This document shows positions 33,607 to 42,201 of a DNA stretch of 64,000 nucleotides, one piece after another. How positions within the stretch are numbered: position 1 is the stretch's first letter; each line of letters starts with the position of its first letter. Origin of the DNA: Hymenobacter polaris. GTDB taxonomy: Bacteria > Bacteroidota > Bacteroidia > Cytophagales > Hymenobacteraceae. Position numbers and translations under genes: made by a program. The notes below the pieces were generated by a model. The model worked only from the letters and a program-made list of their open reading frames with translations, was not told where the DNA came from and ran no database searches. The stretch is taken from positions 2,170,001-2,234,000 of the forward strand of contig NZ_JABBGH010000001.1 of the NCBI RefSeq assembly GCF_012927305.1. Reading direction: 5' to 3'.

Positions 33607-34350
33607 CTAGGATGGGGACTGGGGGGCGCTGGGCGCCAGCGAGGGCGAGGCGGCCGGCAGGGCCGTGGGGCCGGCCACGATGGCCCCGCTGGCGGGGTTC
33701 ACCTCCTCCACCTCGAAGCCGGCCACTATTGCCCGGAAGTTGTTCCAGCCCGCCCGCACCACCTGGGCAATGTGGATAACAAAAAATACCACGTAGCCTA
33801 GCGTGAGCACGAAGTGGATAACGCGCGCCGACTCGTAGCCGCCCAGCAGCTGGGTGAGCCAGCCAAACTGCGTGGGCTTGTAAATGGCCAGCCCCGTGAG
33901 CAGTGAGCCCAACCCCATGAGAATGACGGCGGTATAGGCGATTTTCTGGGCGCCGTTGTATTTCTGCACCGGCGGCGGCGTCTTGCTGAGGCCGAAGTCG
34001 TAGAGCGTTACCTGAATGGCTTCCTTAAAGGACTTGCGGTCGGGCAGCAGGTAGCGCCACTCGCCCGAAAAGGCCGTGTAAAGCACGTAGAGCAGGCCGT
34101 TGAGAAAGAAGGCCCACATCAGCACGAAGTGCCAGGCCATGCCCTGGGCCAGCTTGTGGTCCATGTGAAAGGCCTGGTAAAACGACTGCGGGAAGAACTT
34201 GAAGAGCGTAGTGTTGCCCCAGCCCAGGCGGTACACGTCGTTGGCCCAGTATATCCAGAGGCCACTCCAAATCATGAGGCTCAGCACTGGGAAGTTGAAC
34301 CAGTGAAACCAGCGAATGGCGAGCGGGTGCTTTTCAACAACGACTTTCAT
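33607..34350 (-). CDS. Cytochrome b (b561/HydC-like) membrane subunit
   Basis: A 247-residue protein with about four membrane helices and candidate heme-b histidines in RWFHWFNF, AFHMDHKLAQGMAWHF, VIHFVLTLGY and FFVIHIAQVV. It begins KHPLAIRWFHWFNFPVLSLM, as other b-type hydrogenase or formate dehydrogenase cytochromes do. It ends in an Ala/Pro/Ser-rich tail (about 30 residues). Probably the quinone-linked electron partner of the molybdenum enzyme encoded immediately downstream. Confidence 0.85.
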   Translation of the reverse strand: MKVVVEKHPLAIRWFHWFNFPVLSLMIWSGLWIYWANDVYRLGWGNTTLFKFFPQSFYQAFHMDHKLAQGMAWHFVLMWAFFLNGLLYVLYTAFSGEWRYLLPDRKSFKEAIQVTLYDFGLSKTPPPVQKYNGAQKIAYTAVILMGLGSLLTGLAIYKPTQFGWLTQLLGGYESARVIHFVLTLGYVVFFVIHIAQVVRAGWNNFRAIVAGFEVEEVNPASGAIVAGPTALPAASPSLAPSAPQSPS

Positions 34351-34513
34351 AACGAGCGAAGGGGGCCTAGGGACCGGGGCGGCGGTGAAATTAACGCCCG
34401 GCCCTCCTTACTATACGGAAGCAGGCTGCTTGCCTACTACAGCCGGCGCCCCAAAATAATTTACGCAGCGGTTTTTGTCATCCACAGAACATTCTCCAGG
34501 GCAGCTTCTACTG

Positions 34514-35578
34514 CTACAGCAGCGGCTGGGTGGTATAGGTGGGCCCCAAGCAGCGCGGGCCCTGGGCCGTCCAGACCAGGGGGTCGATGCACATCTGGCG
34601 CTCGGTCATGGCCTCGTTCCAAGCGTGGTATACCAGATATTCGGTGCGGCCGTCGGGGCTCATCACGTGGCAGTGGTGGCCGGGGCCGCGCACGTGGCCG
34701 GGCACCGAGTGCAGCACCCGCGCCCCGGCATCGGAGCCCGAGTCGACGTAAGGCCCCAGCACGTTGTCGGCGGCGCAGTAGTCTACGCCGTAGCGGTCGG
34801 TGAGGAAGTTGGCGCCGCTGAAAAAGCAGTAGTACTTGCCCGCGTGGCGCCGCACGAAGGGGCCCTCCAGGGTGTGCCACTGGGCAAAGGTGCGCCCGCC
34901 GTAGAGCGGCATGGTGCGATTGGCCTCAAAGAGCGTCCAGGCGTGGCGGGCGCGCAGCACCGTGCGGGGCTGGCCGGCTAGCTGGGTCATGCCCGCGAGG
35001 CGGTCTACCACCAGCCCGGTGCCGGGGTAGTAGCCGTCGTCGCTGTCCGTGAAGTCGCGGGCGTAGAACAGGTACCACTGCCCATCGGTGTCTTGAAACG
35101 CGTGGGCGTCGATGGTAAACTTGCTGTCGGCCACCGGCAGGGCGGCCACCTCGGTGTAGGGGCCTTCGGGCCGCGGGCTGGTAGCCACGTATAGCTGGTG
35201 GCCCACCGTGGCCCCGATGGCCCCGCCCCCGCGCGAGTAGTACATGTAGAACGTGCCTTGGTGCAGCACCACCTCGGGCGCCCAGAAGTCAAACTCCTCG
35301 CTGCCGGCGGGTGGCGTCAGCGCCCCCCCCAGGGCCCGCCAATTCACTAAATCATCCGACGCGAGCAGCGAAAACACGCGGCCGTCGGGGGTGCGCCCGC
35401 GGCCGGTGGTGCCAAAGGCGTAGTAGTGCCCCGCGTGGCGCAGCACGAAGGGGTCGGGGAAGTTGCGGGCCACCACCGGGTTGCGGTAGGTGCGGGCCGC
35501 GGCGGCAGCAGGAGGGCGCATGGCAAGCAGGGCCAGCCCCGAGAGGGAGCCCAGAAGAAAGTGACGGCGGGTGGACAT
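34514..35578 (-). CDS. Secreted GH43 family glycoside hydrolase
   Basis: A 354-residue exported enzyme with a leader (MSTRRHFLLGSLSGLALLAM, twin-Arg variant) and a five-bladed GH43 propeller. The catalytic base Asp is in NPVVARNFPDPFVLRHAG and the pKa-tuning Asp is in FTIDAHAFQD; the acid is probably a Glu further on. GH43 members are mainly arabinofuranosidases, arabinanases or xylosidases. It is the left-most gene of the sugar locus and reads away from susC; a perfect LacI-type palindrome lies 147 bases upstream. The ATG at 35578 is used because the leader begins there. Confidence 0.9.
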   Translation of the reverse strand: MSTRRHFLLGSLSGLALLAMRPPAAAAARTYRNPVVARNFPDPFVLRHAGHYYAFGTTGRGRTPDGRVFSLLASDDLVNWRALGGALTPPAGSEEFDFWAPEVVLHQGTFYMYYSRGGGAIGATVGHQLYVATSPRPEGPYTEVAALPVADSKFTIDAHAFQDTDGQWYLFYARDFTDSDDGYYPGTGLVVDRLAGMTQLAGQPRTVLRARHAWTLFEANRTMPLYGGRTFAQWHTLEGPFVRRHAGKYYCFFSGANFLTDRYGVDYCAADNVLGPYVDSGSDAGARVLHSVPGHVRGPGHHCHVMSPDGRTEYLVYHAWNEAMTERQMCIDPLVWTAQGPRCLGPTYTTQPLL

Positions 35579-35724
35579 GAAGCGCAGCTTAGGACACGGG
35601 CAAGGTAAGGTGATTTCACGGGAGGCCCAGGCTAGCACAGGCGGCCCACCCGCCTCAGCTACCGGGCCAACGCTCGCTCAGCTTTGGCTAAGCGGTGTAA
35701 AGCAGTTAAATCGATTAAGCTCAT

Positions 35725-35740
35725 GTGCAAACGTTTGCAC
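35725..35740. promoter_or_regulatory. Perfect LacI-family operator palindrome (copy 1)
   Basis: GTGCAAACGTTTGCAC is a perfect 16-base palindrome with the central CG typical of LacI-family sites. The same core occurs at 51417-51430 and, with one change, at 36266-36281. It lies 147 bases upstream of the divergent GH43 gene. The LacI protein encoded at 50345-51376 is the natural candidate to bind it. Confidence 0.8.
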
Positions 35741-35748
35741 GTTCATTT

Positions 35749-35786
35749 GCGCATAGCTATAGCTAAATTACCTCTTAGCTATGCGC
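35749..35786. promoter_or_regulatory. Strong hairpin beside the LacI operator
   Basis: GCGCATAGCTA (35749-35759) and TAGCTATGCGC (35776-35786) pair perfectly over 11 bases with a 16-base loop, starting 9 bases after the operator palindrome. There is no T-run, so its role (RNA hairpin or second protein site) is open. Confidence 0.5.
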
Positions 35787-36265
35787 GCCAGCGTGTTCAT
35801 AACACACTATCTTTTAGCATATTAACTATACTAGTCAATTAGACGTCAACCGTGGGCCCAGATTCAAATGAATCGCCTCATCTCAAGCTGCCCGGCTGCA
35901 ACAGCTCTTGGTGGCTACCTCAAGCACTGGACCAGCCCTAGGGTTTGCTAGCTGCTGTTGTTGACACCCCCAGCTACCGAGCCGGGCTGGCTAATCGCAG
36001 CCATCCGGCTGCCAGGCGAGCTTCAGCAAACTAGGCAAAAAAATCGCCGAACTAGCAATTATCCTTGACTAATAGTTGCTTTTTTGCGAAACACCGCTAC
36101 TTTTACGTTTGCAAGAAGCCTGAATCTGCGTCGGGCTACTGGCCAAATAGCCAGTGCCTAGGTGCGTTGCTGAGCGCAAACTACCTAGCATTACTATTGT
36201 AATTGCTCGCTGTTTTTCTACCAAAACAGAATTCTGCCAACTAGGCCACTTTTTTTTATTCTTCC

Positions 36266-36281
36266 GTGCAATCGTTTGCAC
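36266..36281. promoter_or_regulatory. LacI-family operator palindrome (copy 2) upstream of susC
   Basis: GTGCAATCGTTTGCAC differs from the perfect site at 35725 by one base and lies 59 bases upstream of the susC start, a position suited to repression or roadblock control. Confidence 0.75.
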
Positions 36282-36339
36282 GGCCTCAGCCCACTAGGGG
36301 CTGTTTTGTTTGCGCTGTTTTTTACCTAATCCCACCCAT

Positions 36340-39300
36340 ATGAAAAAGCTGCTACCCCCTTCCGGGCGTTTGCTGATTCCCTTGTTGGCCTGTGGCCTGC
36401 CCCTGACGGGCGCGCTGGCCAATCCCGTGCTGGCTAGCTCCCTGCTCCCCGAGCGCGCCGTCCGCCAGCCCAATGCCGCCATTACCGGCCGCGTGGTGGA
36501 CGTGAAAGGCGCCGGCATACCCGGCGTAACGGTGCTCGTGAAGGGCACCCAGAATGGCACCACCACCGACGCCAACGGCAACTTCTCGCTCGACGCCCCG
36601 GACAATGGCACGCTGGTTATCTCGTCCATCGGCTACACCAGCCAGGAAATACTCATCAACGGCCGCACTACGTTTAACGTGACGCTGAGCGAAAACAACC
36701 AGCAGCTCAACGAGGTGGTGGTGATGGGCTACGTGAGCCAGGACCGCCAGAACCTGACCAGCGCCACGGTGCCGGTAAACGTGGAGGCGGCCAAGAAAGC
36801 ACCCGTAGCCACTATTACGGAGGCCATTCAGGGTCGCACGCCGGGCGTGCAAATCAACAACAGCGGCACGCCGGGCCAAGCGCCCAACGTGGTCATCCGC
36901 GGGGCCGGCACGCTCTACTCGGGCAGCAACCCGCTCTACGTGGTGGATGGCGCCTGGACTGACAACATCCGCGACCTGAACCCGCAGGACATTGCCACGC
37001 TCAACATTCTGAAGGATGCCTCCTCCACGGCCATCTACGGGTCTAGGGGGGCCAACGGCGTTATCATCATCACCACCCGGCGCGGCCGAACCGGCAAGCC
37101 CACCTTTACCGTGGACGCCTCGGCGGGCCCCCAAAACGTGGTGAGCCGCTGGAACCTGACCAACGCCGCGCAGTGGGCCGCCATCAGCCGCATGGCTTAC
37201 CAGAATGCGGGCCGCACGCCCCTGGCCTCGGCCGCCAACCCGCAGAACTACGCCGACACCGACTGGCAGAGTGCCATCCTGCGCACGGGCTCGGTGCAGA
37301 ACTACAACGTGGGGCTTTCGGGCGGCGGCAGCGGCGAGGGCTACAGCTCCAACTACCTTATTTCGGGCGGCTACTTCAAGCAGAAGGGCACGCTCATCGG
37401 CACCGACTTCGAGCGCTACACGCTGCGCCTGAACTCGGGCATTACCCGCGGGCGCTTCACCATCAACGAGTCGGCCCAGCTTTCGCACACCCTGGCCACG
37501 CTGCCCAACGGCCAGCCCTTCCAGGATGCCGTGCGCCTGCTGCCCACCATCCCCGTCTACGACCCTACCACCAGCAGCGGCTACGGCTTCGGCTCGGACG
37601 CGGCCTACACCTTCGGCACCAACCCCGTGGCCGAGCAGGAGTACATCAACTCGACGCAGTATAACAACCGCCTACAGGGCAGCCTCACGCCCGAATTCCG
37701 CTTCACCGACTACCTCTCGTACAAGCTCAACCTGGGCATCGACGCGCTCGACTACGTGGACCGCTCGTTCCGCAAGCCGGGCATCATCAGCTACAACGCG
37801 CCCAACGAGCCGGGCTACCTCACCGAAAACCGCGGCGACAACCTCTTCGCCATCGCCGAGAACACGTTGAATTTCAACAAGTCATTCGGCGAGAACCACT
37901 TCAACGCAGTGGCGGGCTACTCCGAGCAGTACCGGCGCTATACCAACACCTTTGCCCGCGCCAACGGCTACTCGCAGTACGGCGGCCAGTACTTCCCCAC
38001 GCTCAGCTCGGGCTCGACGCCGGTGGCCACTACCGGGGGCAAGTCGGTGTATACCAAGCGCTCGTACTTCGGGCAGGTGGTGTACGACTACAAAAACCGC
38101 TACCTGCTGACGGGCAGCTTCCGCCGTGACGGCTCGTCGCAGCTCGATGAGAAGTACGCCAACTTCTACGCCGGGTCGGTGGGCTGGCGCCTCAGCGAGG
38201 AGGAGTTCTTTAAGAGCGCCGCGCCCTTCGTGAGCAACCTCAAGCCGCGCTTCAGCTACGGCGTGAACGGCAACGACAACCTGGGCGATGCGTACCCTAG
38301 CCAGGCGCTCATCAACATCAACGCGGCGACCATCTTCAACGGCAACGTGCTGACGCCGGGAGCCATCCAAACCGGCTTTGCCAGCACCAACCTGCGCTGG
38401 GAGCGCCGCTACTTCACCGACTACGGCTTCGACCTGGGCTTCTTCGACAACCGCCTCACACTGTCGGCTGACTACTATATCTCGCGCACCAAGGACGCGC
38501 TGGTGCCTATTTCGCTGCCCATCTACTCGGGCAGCTTCAACACCACGGTGTTTGGCAACTTGGGCGAGATTGAAAACCGGGGCTTCGAGTTTGTGGCCGG
38601 CTGGCAGGATAACCGCGGGGCCTTTACCTACGGCATCACCGGCAACCTCTCGACGCTGCGCAACCGCGTGCTGGCCACCGACGCCATCAACTCGGTGTAT
38701 GACCAGGGCGTGACGCAAACGCAGGTGGGCTACCCCATCGGGGGCGCCTACATGATTCAGTTCAACGGCGTGTTCCAGACCCAGGCCGAAGTAGATAACT
38801 ACAAGACGGCCGACGGCAAGGTGATTGAGCCCTGGGCCCGCCCCGGCGACGCCCGCTACATCGACGCCAACGGCGACGGCAACATCACCAGCGCCGACCG
38901 CGTGCACATCGGCACCCCCTTCCCCACCCTCACCTACGGCGTGAGCTTAAACGCGGGCTACAAGGGCTTCGACCTGACGGTGCTGCTGCAGGGCGCGCAC
39001 GGCAACACGGTGTACAACGTGGCCCGCGCCACCATGGACCGCACCGACGACCCCAGCAACTACCGCGCGGACTTCCAGCCCTGGACGGCCGACAACCACT
39101 CGAACACCACCCCTAGGGCCCTGGCCAACAACGGCACCACGGCCGACTTGCAAACGGCCTCGGCCCAGAACTCGCAGCCCAGCAGCCGCTTCCTGGAAGA
39201 TGGCTCGTACCTGCGCGGCAAAAACGTGCAGCTAGGGTACACCTTCCCCAAAACGATGTTCGAGAAGCTCAAAGGCATTAGCAACGTGCGCCTCTTTGTG

Positions 39301-39444
39301 ACGGGCCAGAATTTCTTCACCGCCACCAAGTACACCGGCCCCGACCCGGAGTTTGTGAACGGCAACGCCTTCCAGCGCGGGGTTGATTTCAACTCCTACC
39401 CCAACCTACGCACCTTCACGGGTGGCCTGCAAGTTGGCTTCTAA
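36340..39444 (+). CDS. susC: SusC/RagA-family TonB-linked outer-membrane glycan transporter
   Basis: A 1034-residue outer-membrane protein that imports oligosaccharides with the SusD partner. After the signal peptide (MKKLLPPSGRLLIPLLACGL) comes the carboxypeptidase-regulatory-like domain (GRVVDVKGAGIPGVTVLVKG), the SusC signature region (QGRTPGVQINNSGTPGQAPN and GSNPLYVVDGAW), a plug motif (ILKDASSTAIYGSRGANGVI) and a beta-barrel ending in FTGGLQVGF. ATG 36340 gives the leader. It is 41 bases upstream of susD, in the usual order. Substrate: probably arabino-oligosaccharides, from the enzymes around it. Confidence 0.96.
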   Translation: MKKLLPPSGRLLIPLLACGLPLTGALANPVLASSLLPERAVRQPNAAITGRVVDVKGAGIPGVTVLVKGTQNGTTTDANGNFSLDAPDNGTLVISSIGYTSQEILINGRTTFNVTLSENNQQLNEVVVMGYVSQDRQNLTSATVPVNVEAAKKAPVATITEAIQGRTPGVQINNSGTPGQAPNVVIRGAGTLYSGSNPLYVVDGAWTDNIRDLNPQDIATLNILKDASSTAIYGSRGANGVIIITTRRGRTGKPTFTVDASAGPQNVVSRWNLTNAAQWAAISRMAYQNAGRTPLASAANPQNYADTDWQSAILRTGSVQNYNVGLSGGGSGEGYSSNYLISGGYFKQKGTLIGTDFERYTLRLNSGITRGRFTINESAQLSHTLATLPNGQPFQDAVRLLPTIPVYDPTTSSGYGFGSDAAYTFGTNPVAEQEYINSTQYNNRLQGSLTPEFRFTDYLSYKLNLGIDALDYVDRSFRKPGIISYNAPNEPGYLTENRGDNLFAIAENTLNFNKSFGENHFNAVAGYSEQYRRYTNTFARANGYSQYGGQYFPTLSSGSTPVATTGGKSVYTKRSYFGQVVYDYKNRYLLTGSFRRDGSSQLDEKYANFYAGSVGWRLSEEEFFKSAAPFVSNLKPRFSYGVNGNDNLGDAYPSQALININAATIFNGNVLTPGAIQTGFASTNLRWERRYFTDYGFDLGFFDNRLTLSADYYISRTKDALVPISLPIYSGSFNTTVFGNLGEIENRGFEFVAGWQDNRGAFTYGITGNLSTLRNRVLATDAINSVYDQGVTQTQVGYPIGGAYMIQFNGVFQTQAEVDNYKTADGKVIEPWARPGDARYIDANGDGNITSADRVHIGTPFPTLTYGVSLNAGYKGFDLTVLLQGAHGNTVYNVARATMDRTDDPSNYRADFQPWTADNHSNTTPRALANNGTTADLQTASAQNSQPSSRFLEDGSYLRGKNVQLGYTFPKTMFEKLKGISNVRLFVTGQNFFTATKYTGPDPEFVNGNAFQRGVDFNSYPNLRTFTGGLQVGF

Positions 39445-39485
39445 CTCCGCCTCCTCTCCCACCCCGTTTTGCTAGTATTCACTAT

Positions 39486-41009
39486 ATGAAAACCGTTAAC
39501 TTTTTGTCGGCGCTGGCCCTAGGGGGGCTGCTGCTCACCACAGGCTGCCAGGATAAGCTGCTCGACCAGGTAAACCCCAACGCGCCCTCCACCTCCACGT
39601 TCTTTAAGACGGCCAACGACGCCCTGCTGGCCACCAACGCCTGCTACGACGTCTTCCACTTTGAGGGCAGCTACGGCCGCTGGCTGCACTTCGACTACGA
39701 CCTGCGCTCGGACGAGGGCTTCAGCAACAGCCCCTGGACGGACCTGGCCAACTCGACGCGCTTCGTTATCCTGGACTACAACTTCGTGACTAACGCCAGC
39801 CCCTGGACGGAAGTGTACCGCGGCGTGTACCGCTGCAACCAGGTACTGGCCTACGTGCCCAACATTGATTTTGGCAGTGATACGGCCCTGAAAAACCGTT
39901 TACTGGGCGAAGCGCACTTCGTGCGGGCCCTCTACTACTGGAACCTGGTGACGCTGTGGGGCAACGTGCCGCTGGCCGACAAGCCGGGCGATGCCACCAC
40001 CCGCTACCCCCAGGCTACCACCCAGCAAATCTGGGATTTTATTATTGCCGACTTAAAGGCGGCCGAAACCGCGCTGCCCGTGTCGTACACCGGCAACGAC
40101 GTGGGCCGGGCTACCAAGGGCGCCGCCCAAACCCTGATGGGCAAGGCCTACATGCAGCAGCGCAAGTGGAGCGATGCCCAGGCGCAGTTTGCCAAGGTCA
40201 TCAGCTCGGGTACCTACGCGCTGGTGCCCAACTACGAGGACAACTTCAACGTGGCGGGCGAAAACAACAAGGAGTCGATTTTCGAGATTGGCTTCACCGA
40301 CGCCCTCCAGGGCGACGGGCAGGACGTGGCCGGCTCATCGCAGGGCTGCCAGCGGGCCCAGTTCTTCGGCGCGCGCCAGGTGGGCTGGTGCGACGGCCAG
40401 CCCCGCAAGTGGCTCTACAACGAGTTCAACGAAACGACGCTGGACGGCAAGCCCGACCCGCGCCGCGACGTGACGCTCATCAGCTACCCCATGCTGGTGT
40501 ATGGCAAAACATACGAGCAGCGGTACGCCGACCCCACCACCGGCAACTTTGACAAGGCGGAGGTATTCTGGCGCAAGTACCAAAACGATAAGACCCGCAA
40601 CTACGAGAACTACTTCTCGCCCATTGACTTCCGGGTGATGCGCTACGCCGACGTGCTGCTGATGCAGGCCGAGGCCCTGAACGAGCAGGGCCAGCCAGCG
40701 GCGGCCATTCCGCTCATCAACCAGGTGCGCGCCCGCGTGAACCTGGCCCCGCTGGCCGTGGGCACCTACGACCAAGCTGGCCTGCGCACCCGCCTGCTGC
40801 ACGAGCGCGTGACGGAGCTGTGCGGCGAGAACACCCGCTGGACCGACTTGCAGCGCTCGGGCCTGCTCGACAGCCAGGCCGGCGTGAGCAGCATTGCGGC
40901 CCGCGACCCCGATTTCGTCAACTTCGTGGTGGGCAAAAACATGTACCTGCCCATCCCGCTGTCCGAAACCTCGCTCGACCCGGCGCTGAAGCAGAACCCC
41001 GGCTACTAG
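39486..41009 (+). CDS. susD: SusD/RagB-family glycan-binding lipoprotein
   Basis: A 507-residue surface lipoprotein that lids the SusC transporter. The lipobox LLTTGC (about residues 16-21) marks acylation at Cys. The protein has the helical SusD fold with the TPR-like region (EAHFVRALYYWNLVTLWGNV) and ends with FVVGKNMYLPIPLSETSLDP followed by the family-typical ALKQNPGY. A terminator follows it at 41048-41084, which separates susCD from the enzyme genes. Confidence 0.95.
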   Translation: MKTVNFLSALALGGLLLTTGCQDKLLDQVNPNAPSTSTFFKTANDALLATNACYDVFHFEGSYGRWLHFDYDLRSDEGFSNSPWTDLANSTRFVILDYNFVTNASPWTEVYRGVYRCNQVLAYVPNIDFGSDTALKNRLLGEAHFVRALYYWNLVTLWGNVPLADKPGDATTRYPQATTQQIWDFIIADLKAAETALPVSYTGNDVGRATKGAAQTLMGKAYMQQRKWSDAQAQFAKVISSGTYALVPNYEDNFNVAGENNKESIFEIGFTDALQGDGQDVAGSSQGCQRAQFFGARQVGWCDGQPRKWLYNEFNETTLDGKPDPRRDVTLISYPMLVYGKTYEQRYADPTTGNFDKAEVFWRKYQNDKTRNYENYFSPIDFRVMRYADVLLMQAEALNEQGQPAAAIPLINQVRARVNLAPLAVGTYDQAGLRTRLLHERVTELCGENTRWTDLQRSGLLDSQAGVSSIAARDPDFVNFVVGKNMYLPIPLSETSLDPALKQNPGY

Positions 41010-41047
41010 GCTAGCCCGCGGCTACCCCATCGTTTACGCAGTGCAAG

Positions 41048-41084
41048 AGCCGCCGGAAGCCTAGGCCCTTCCGGCGGCTTTTTG
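41048..41084 (+). terminator. Intrinsic terminator after susD
   Basis: AGCCGCCGGAAG (41048-41059) pairs with CTTCCGGCGGCT (41068-41079) over 12 bases around a loop that is CCTAGGCC, followed by a T-run. It would end or attenuate the susCD transcript before the GH43 gene at 41115. Confidence 0.88.
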
Positions 41085-41114
41085 CTTTGCGCCACTTCCT
41101 TTTCCCCGTTTTGC

Positions 41115-42176
41115 ATGAAAAAATCCCTGCTGTACCTGCTGCTGGGCCTAGGCCTGGCTACCTGCCAGAAAAACGTAGCCACCGGCTCGGGCGCCACGCC
41201 TACGCCCACGCCGACCCCAGTCAGCACCACCTTCATGAACCCCTTGCTGACCACCGGGCCCGACCCGTGGGTGGTGCAGAAAGACGGGTTTTACTACTTC
41301 CTGAGTACCACGGGCGGCGACGTGCGCATTCTGAAAACGGCGAAGATGACCGAGCTGAACGGCGCGCCCAGCACCACCATCTGGCGGCCGGGCCTAGCCA
41401 CCAGCTCCAATTCGAAGTACGACGTGTGGGCCCCCGAGCTGCACTACCTCGACGGCAAGTGGTACGTGTACTACACGGCCGGGCCAGGCAACTGCTGCGG
41501 CGGCCAACGCTTGTGGGTGCTCGAAAACGCCAGCGCCGACCCCACCCAGGGCACTTGGACGGAGAAAGGTCAAATTGCGGTGCCCGGCCAGGATTTGTGG
41601 GCCATTGATGGCACCGTGCTGGAGCAGGGCGGCAAGCGCTACCTGCTGTGGAGCGGCCAGGAGGCGGGCTCCGACCAGCAGAACCTCTACATCGCCCAGA
41701 TGAGCAACCCCTGGACGCTCACCGGCACCCGCACCCAGCTCAGCCACCCCGAGTATGCCTGGGAGCTGAACGGCTTCCCGAAGGTGAACGAGGGCCCCGA
41801 GGTGCTGCAGCACAACGGCCAGACGTTCATCATCTACTCGGCTAGCCACTGCAGCACCGACGACTACGCCCTAGGGCAGCTCAAGCTCACCGGCACCGAC
41901 CCGCTGGCCGCCGGCGCGTGGACGAAATCGGCCACGCCGGTATTCGTGAAAAACCCGGCCGGCGGGGCCTACGGGCCGGGCCACAACGGCTTCTTCAAGT
42001 CGAAGGACGGCAGCGAGGACTGGCTTATCTACCACGCCAACAACCAGGCCGGCCAGGGCTGCGGCAACGCCCGCAACCCGCGGATGCAGAAGTTTACTTG
42101 GAACACCGATGGCTCGCCCAACTTCGGGGCGCCAGTCGGCATCAACGTGCCGCTTGCCAAGCCGGCCGGCGAGTAA
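41115..42176 (+). CDS. GH43 family glycoside hydrolase, lipoprotein
   Basis: A 353-residue enzyme with a lipobox (GLGLATC, Cys near residue 17), so probably anchored to a membrane. The GH43 propeller has the catalytic base region PLLTTGPDPWVVQKDGFYYF, then YDVWAPELHYLDGKWYVYYT and the probable acid Glu in NEGPEVLQHNGQTFIIYSAS. It closely resembles the enzyme at 53534-54556, so the two are paralogues. The arabinan-directed role comes from the locus. ATG 41115 starts the leader; the terminator just before it means it may have its own promoter. Confidence 0.9.
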   Translation: MKKSLLYLLLGLGLATCQKNVATGSGATPTPTPTPVSTTFMNPLLTTGPDPWVVQKDGFYYFLSTTGGDVRILKTAKMTELNGAPSTTIWRPGLATSSNSKYDVWAPELHYLDGKWYVYYTAGPGNCCGGQRLWVLENASADPTQGTWTEKGQIAVPGQDLWAIDGTVLEQGGKRYLLWSGQEAGSDQQNLYIAQMSNPWTLTGTRTQLSHPEYAWELNGFPKVNEGPEVLQHNGQTFIIYSASHCSTDDYALGQLKLTGTDPLAAGAWTKSATPVFVKNPAGGAYGPGHNGFFKSKDGSEDWLIYHANNQAGQGCGNARNPRMQKFTWNTDGSPNFGAPVGINVPLAKPAGE

Positions 42177-42201
42177 GGCGCCGCTTTGTCTTTTCTACAC
42201 T

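Larger units (their letters stand above)
35579..36339. other. Divergent control region between a GH43 gene and susC
   Basis: A 761-base region, AT-rich compared with its neighbours and without a convincing gene (the 70-residue minus frame at 36069-36281 has no features). It holds two LacI-type palindromes and a strong hairpin, listed separately. A TATCTTTT at 35808-35815 is a weak -7 candidate. Confidence 0.6.

Noticed and set aside
36069..36281. 70-residue minus-strand frame in the susC control region
   Set aside because: It overlaps an operator palindrome, has no recognisable features and unlikely composition.
36352..37488. 378-residue minus-strand frame opposite susC
   Set aside because: It is a shadow frame produced by the GC-rich codon use of susC; the SusC protein on the other strand is unmistakable.
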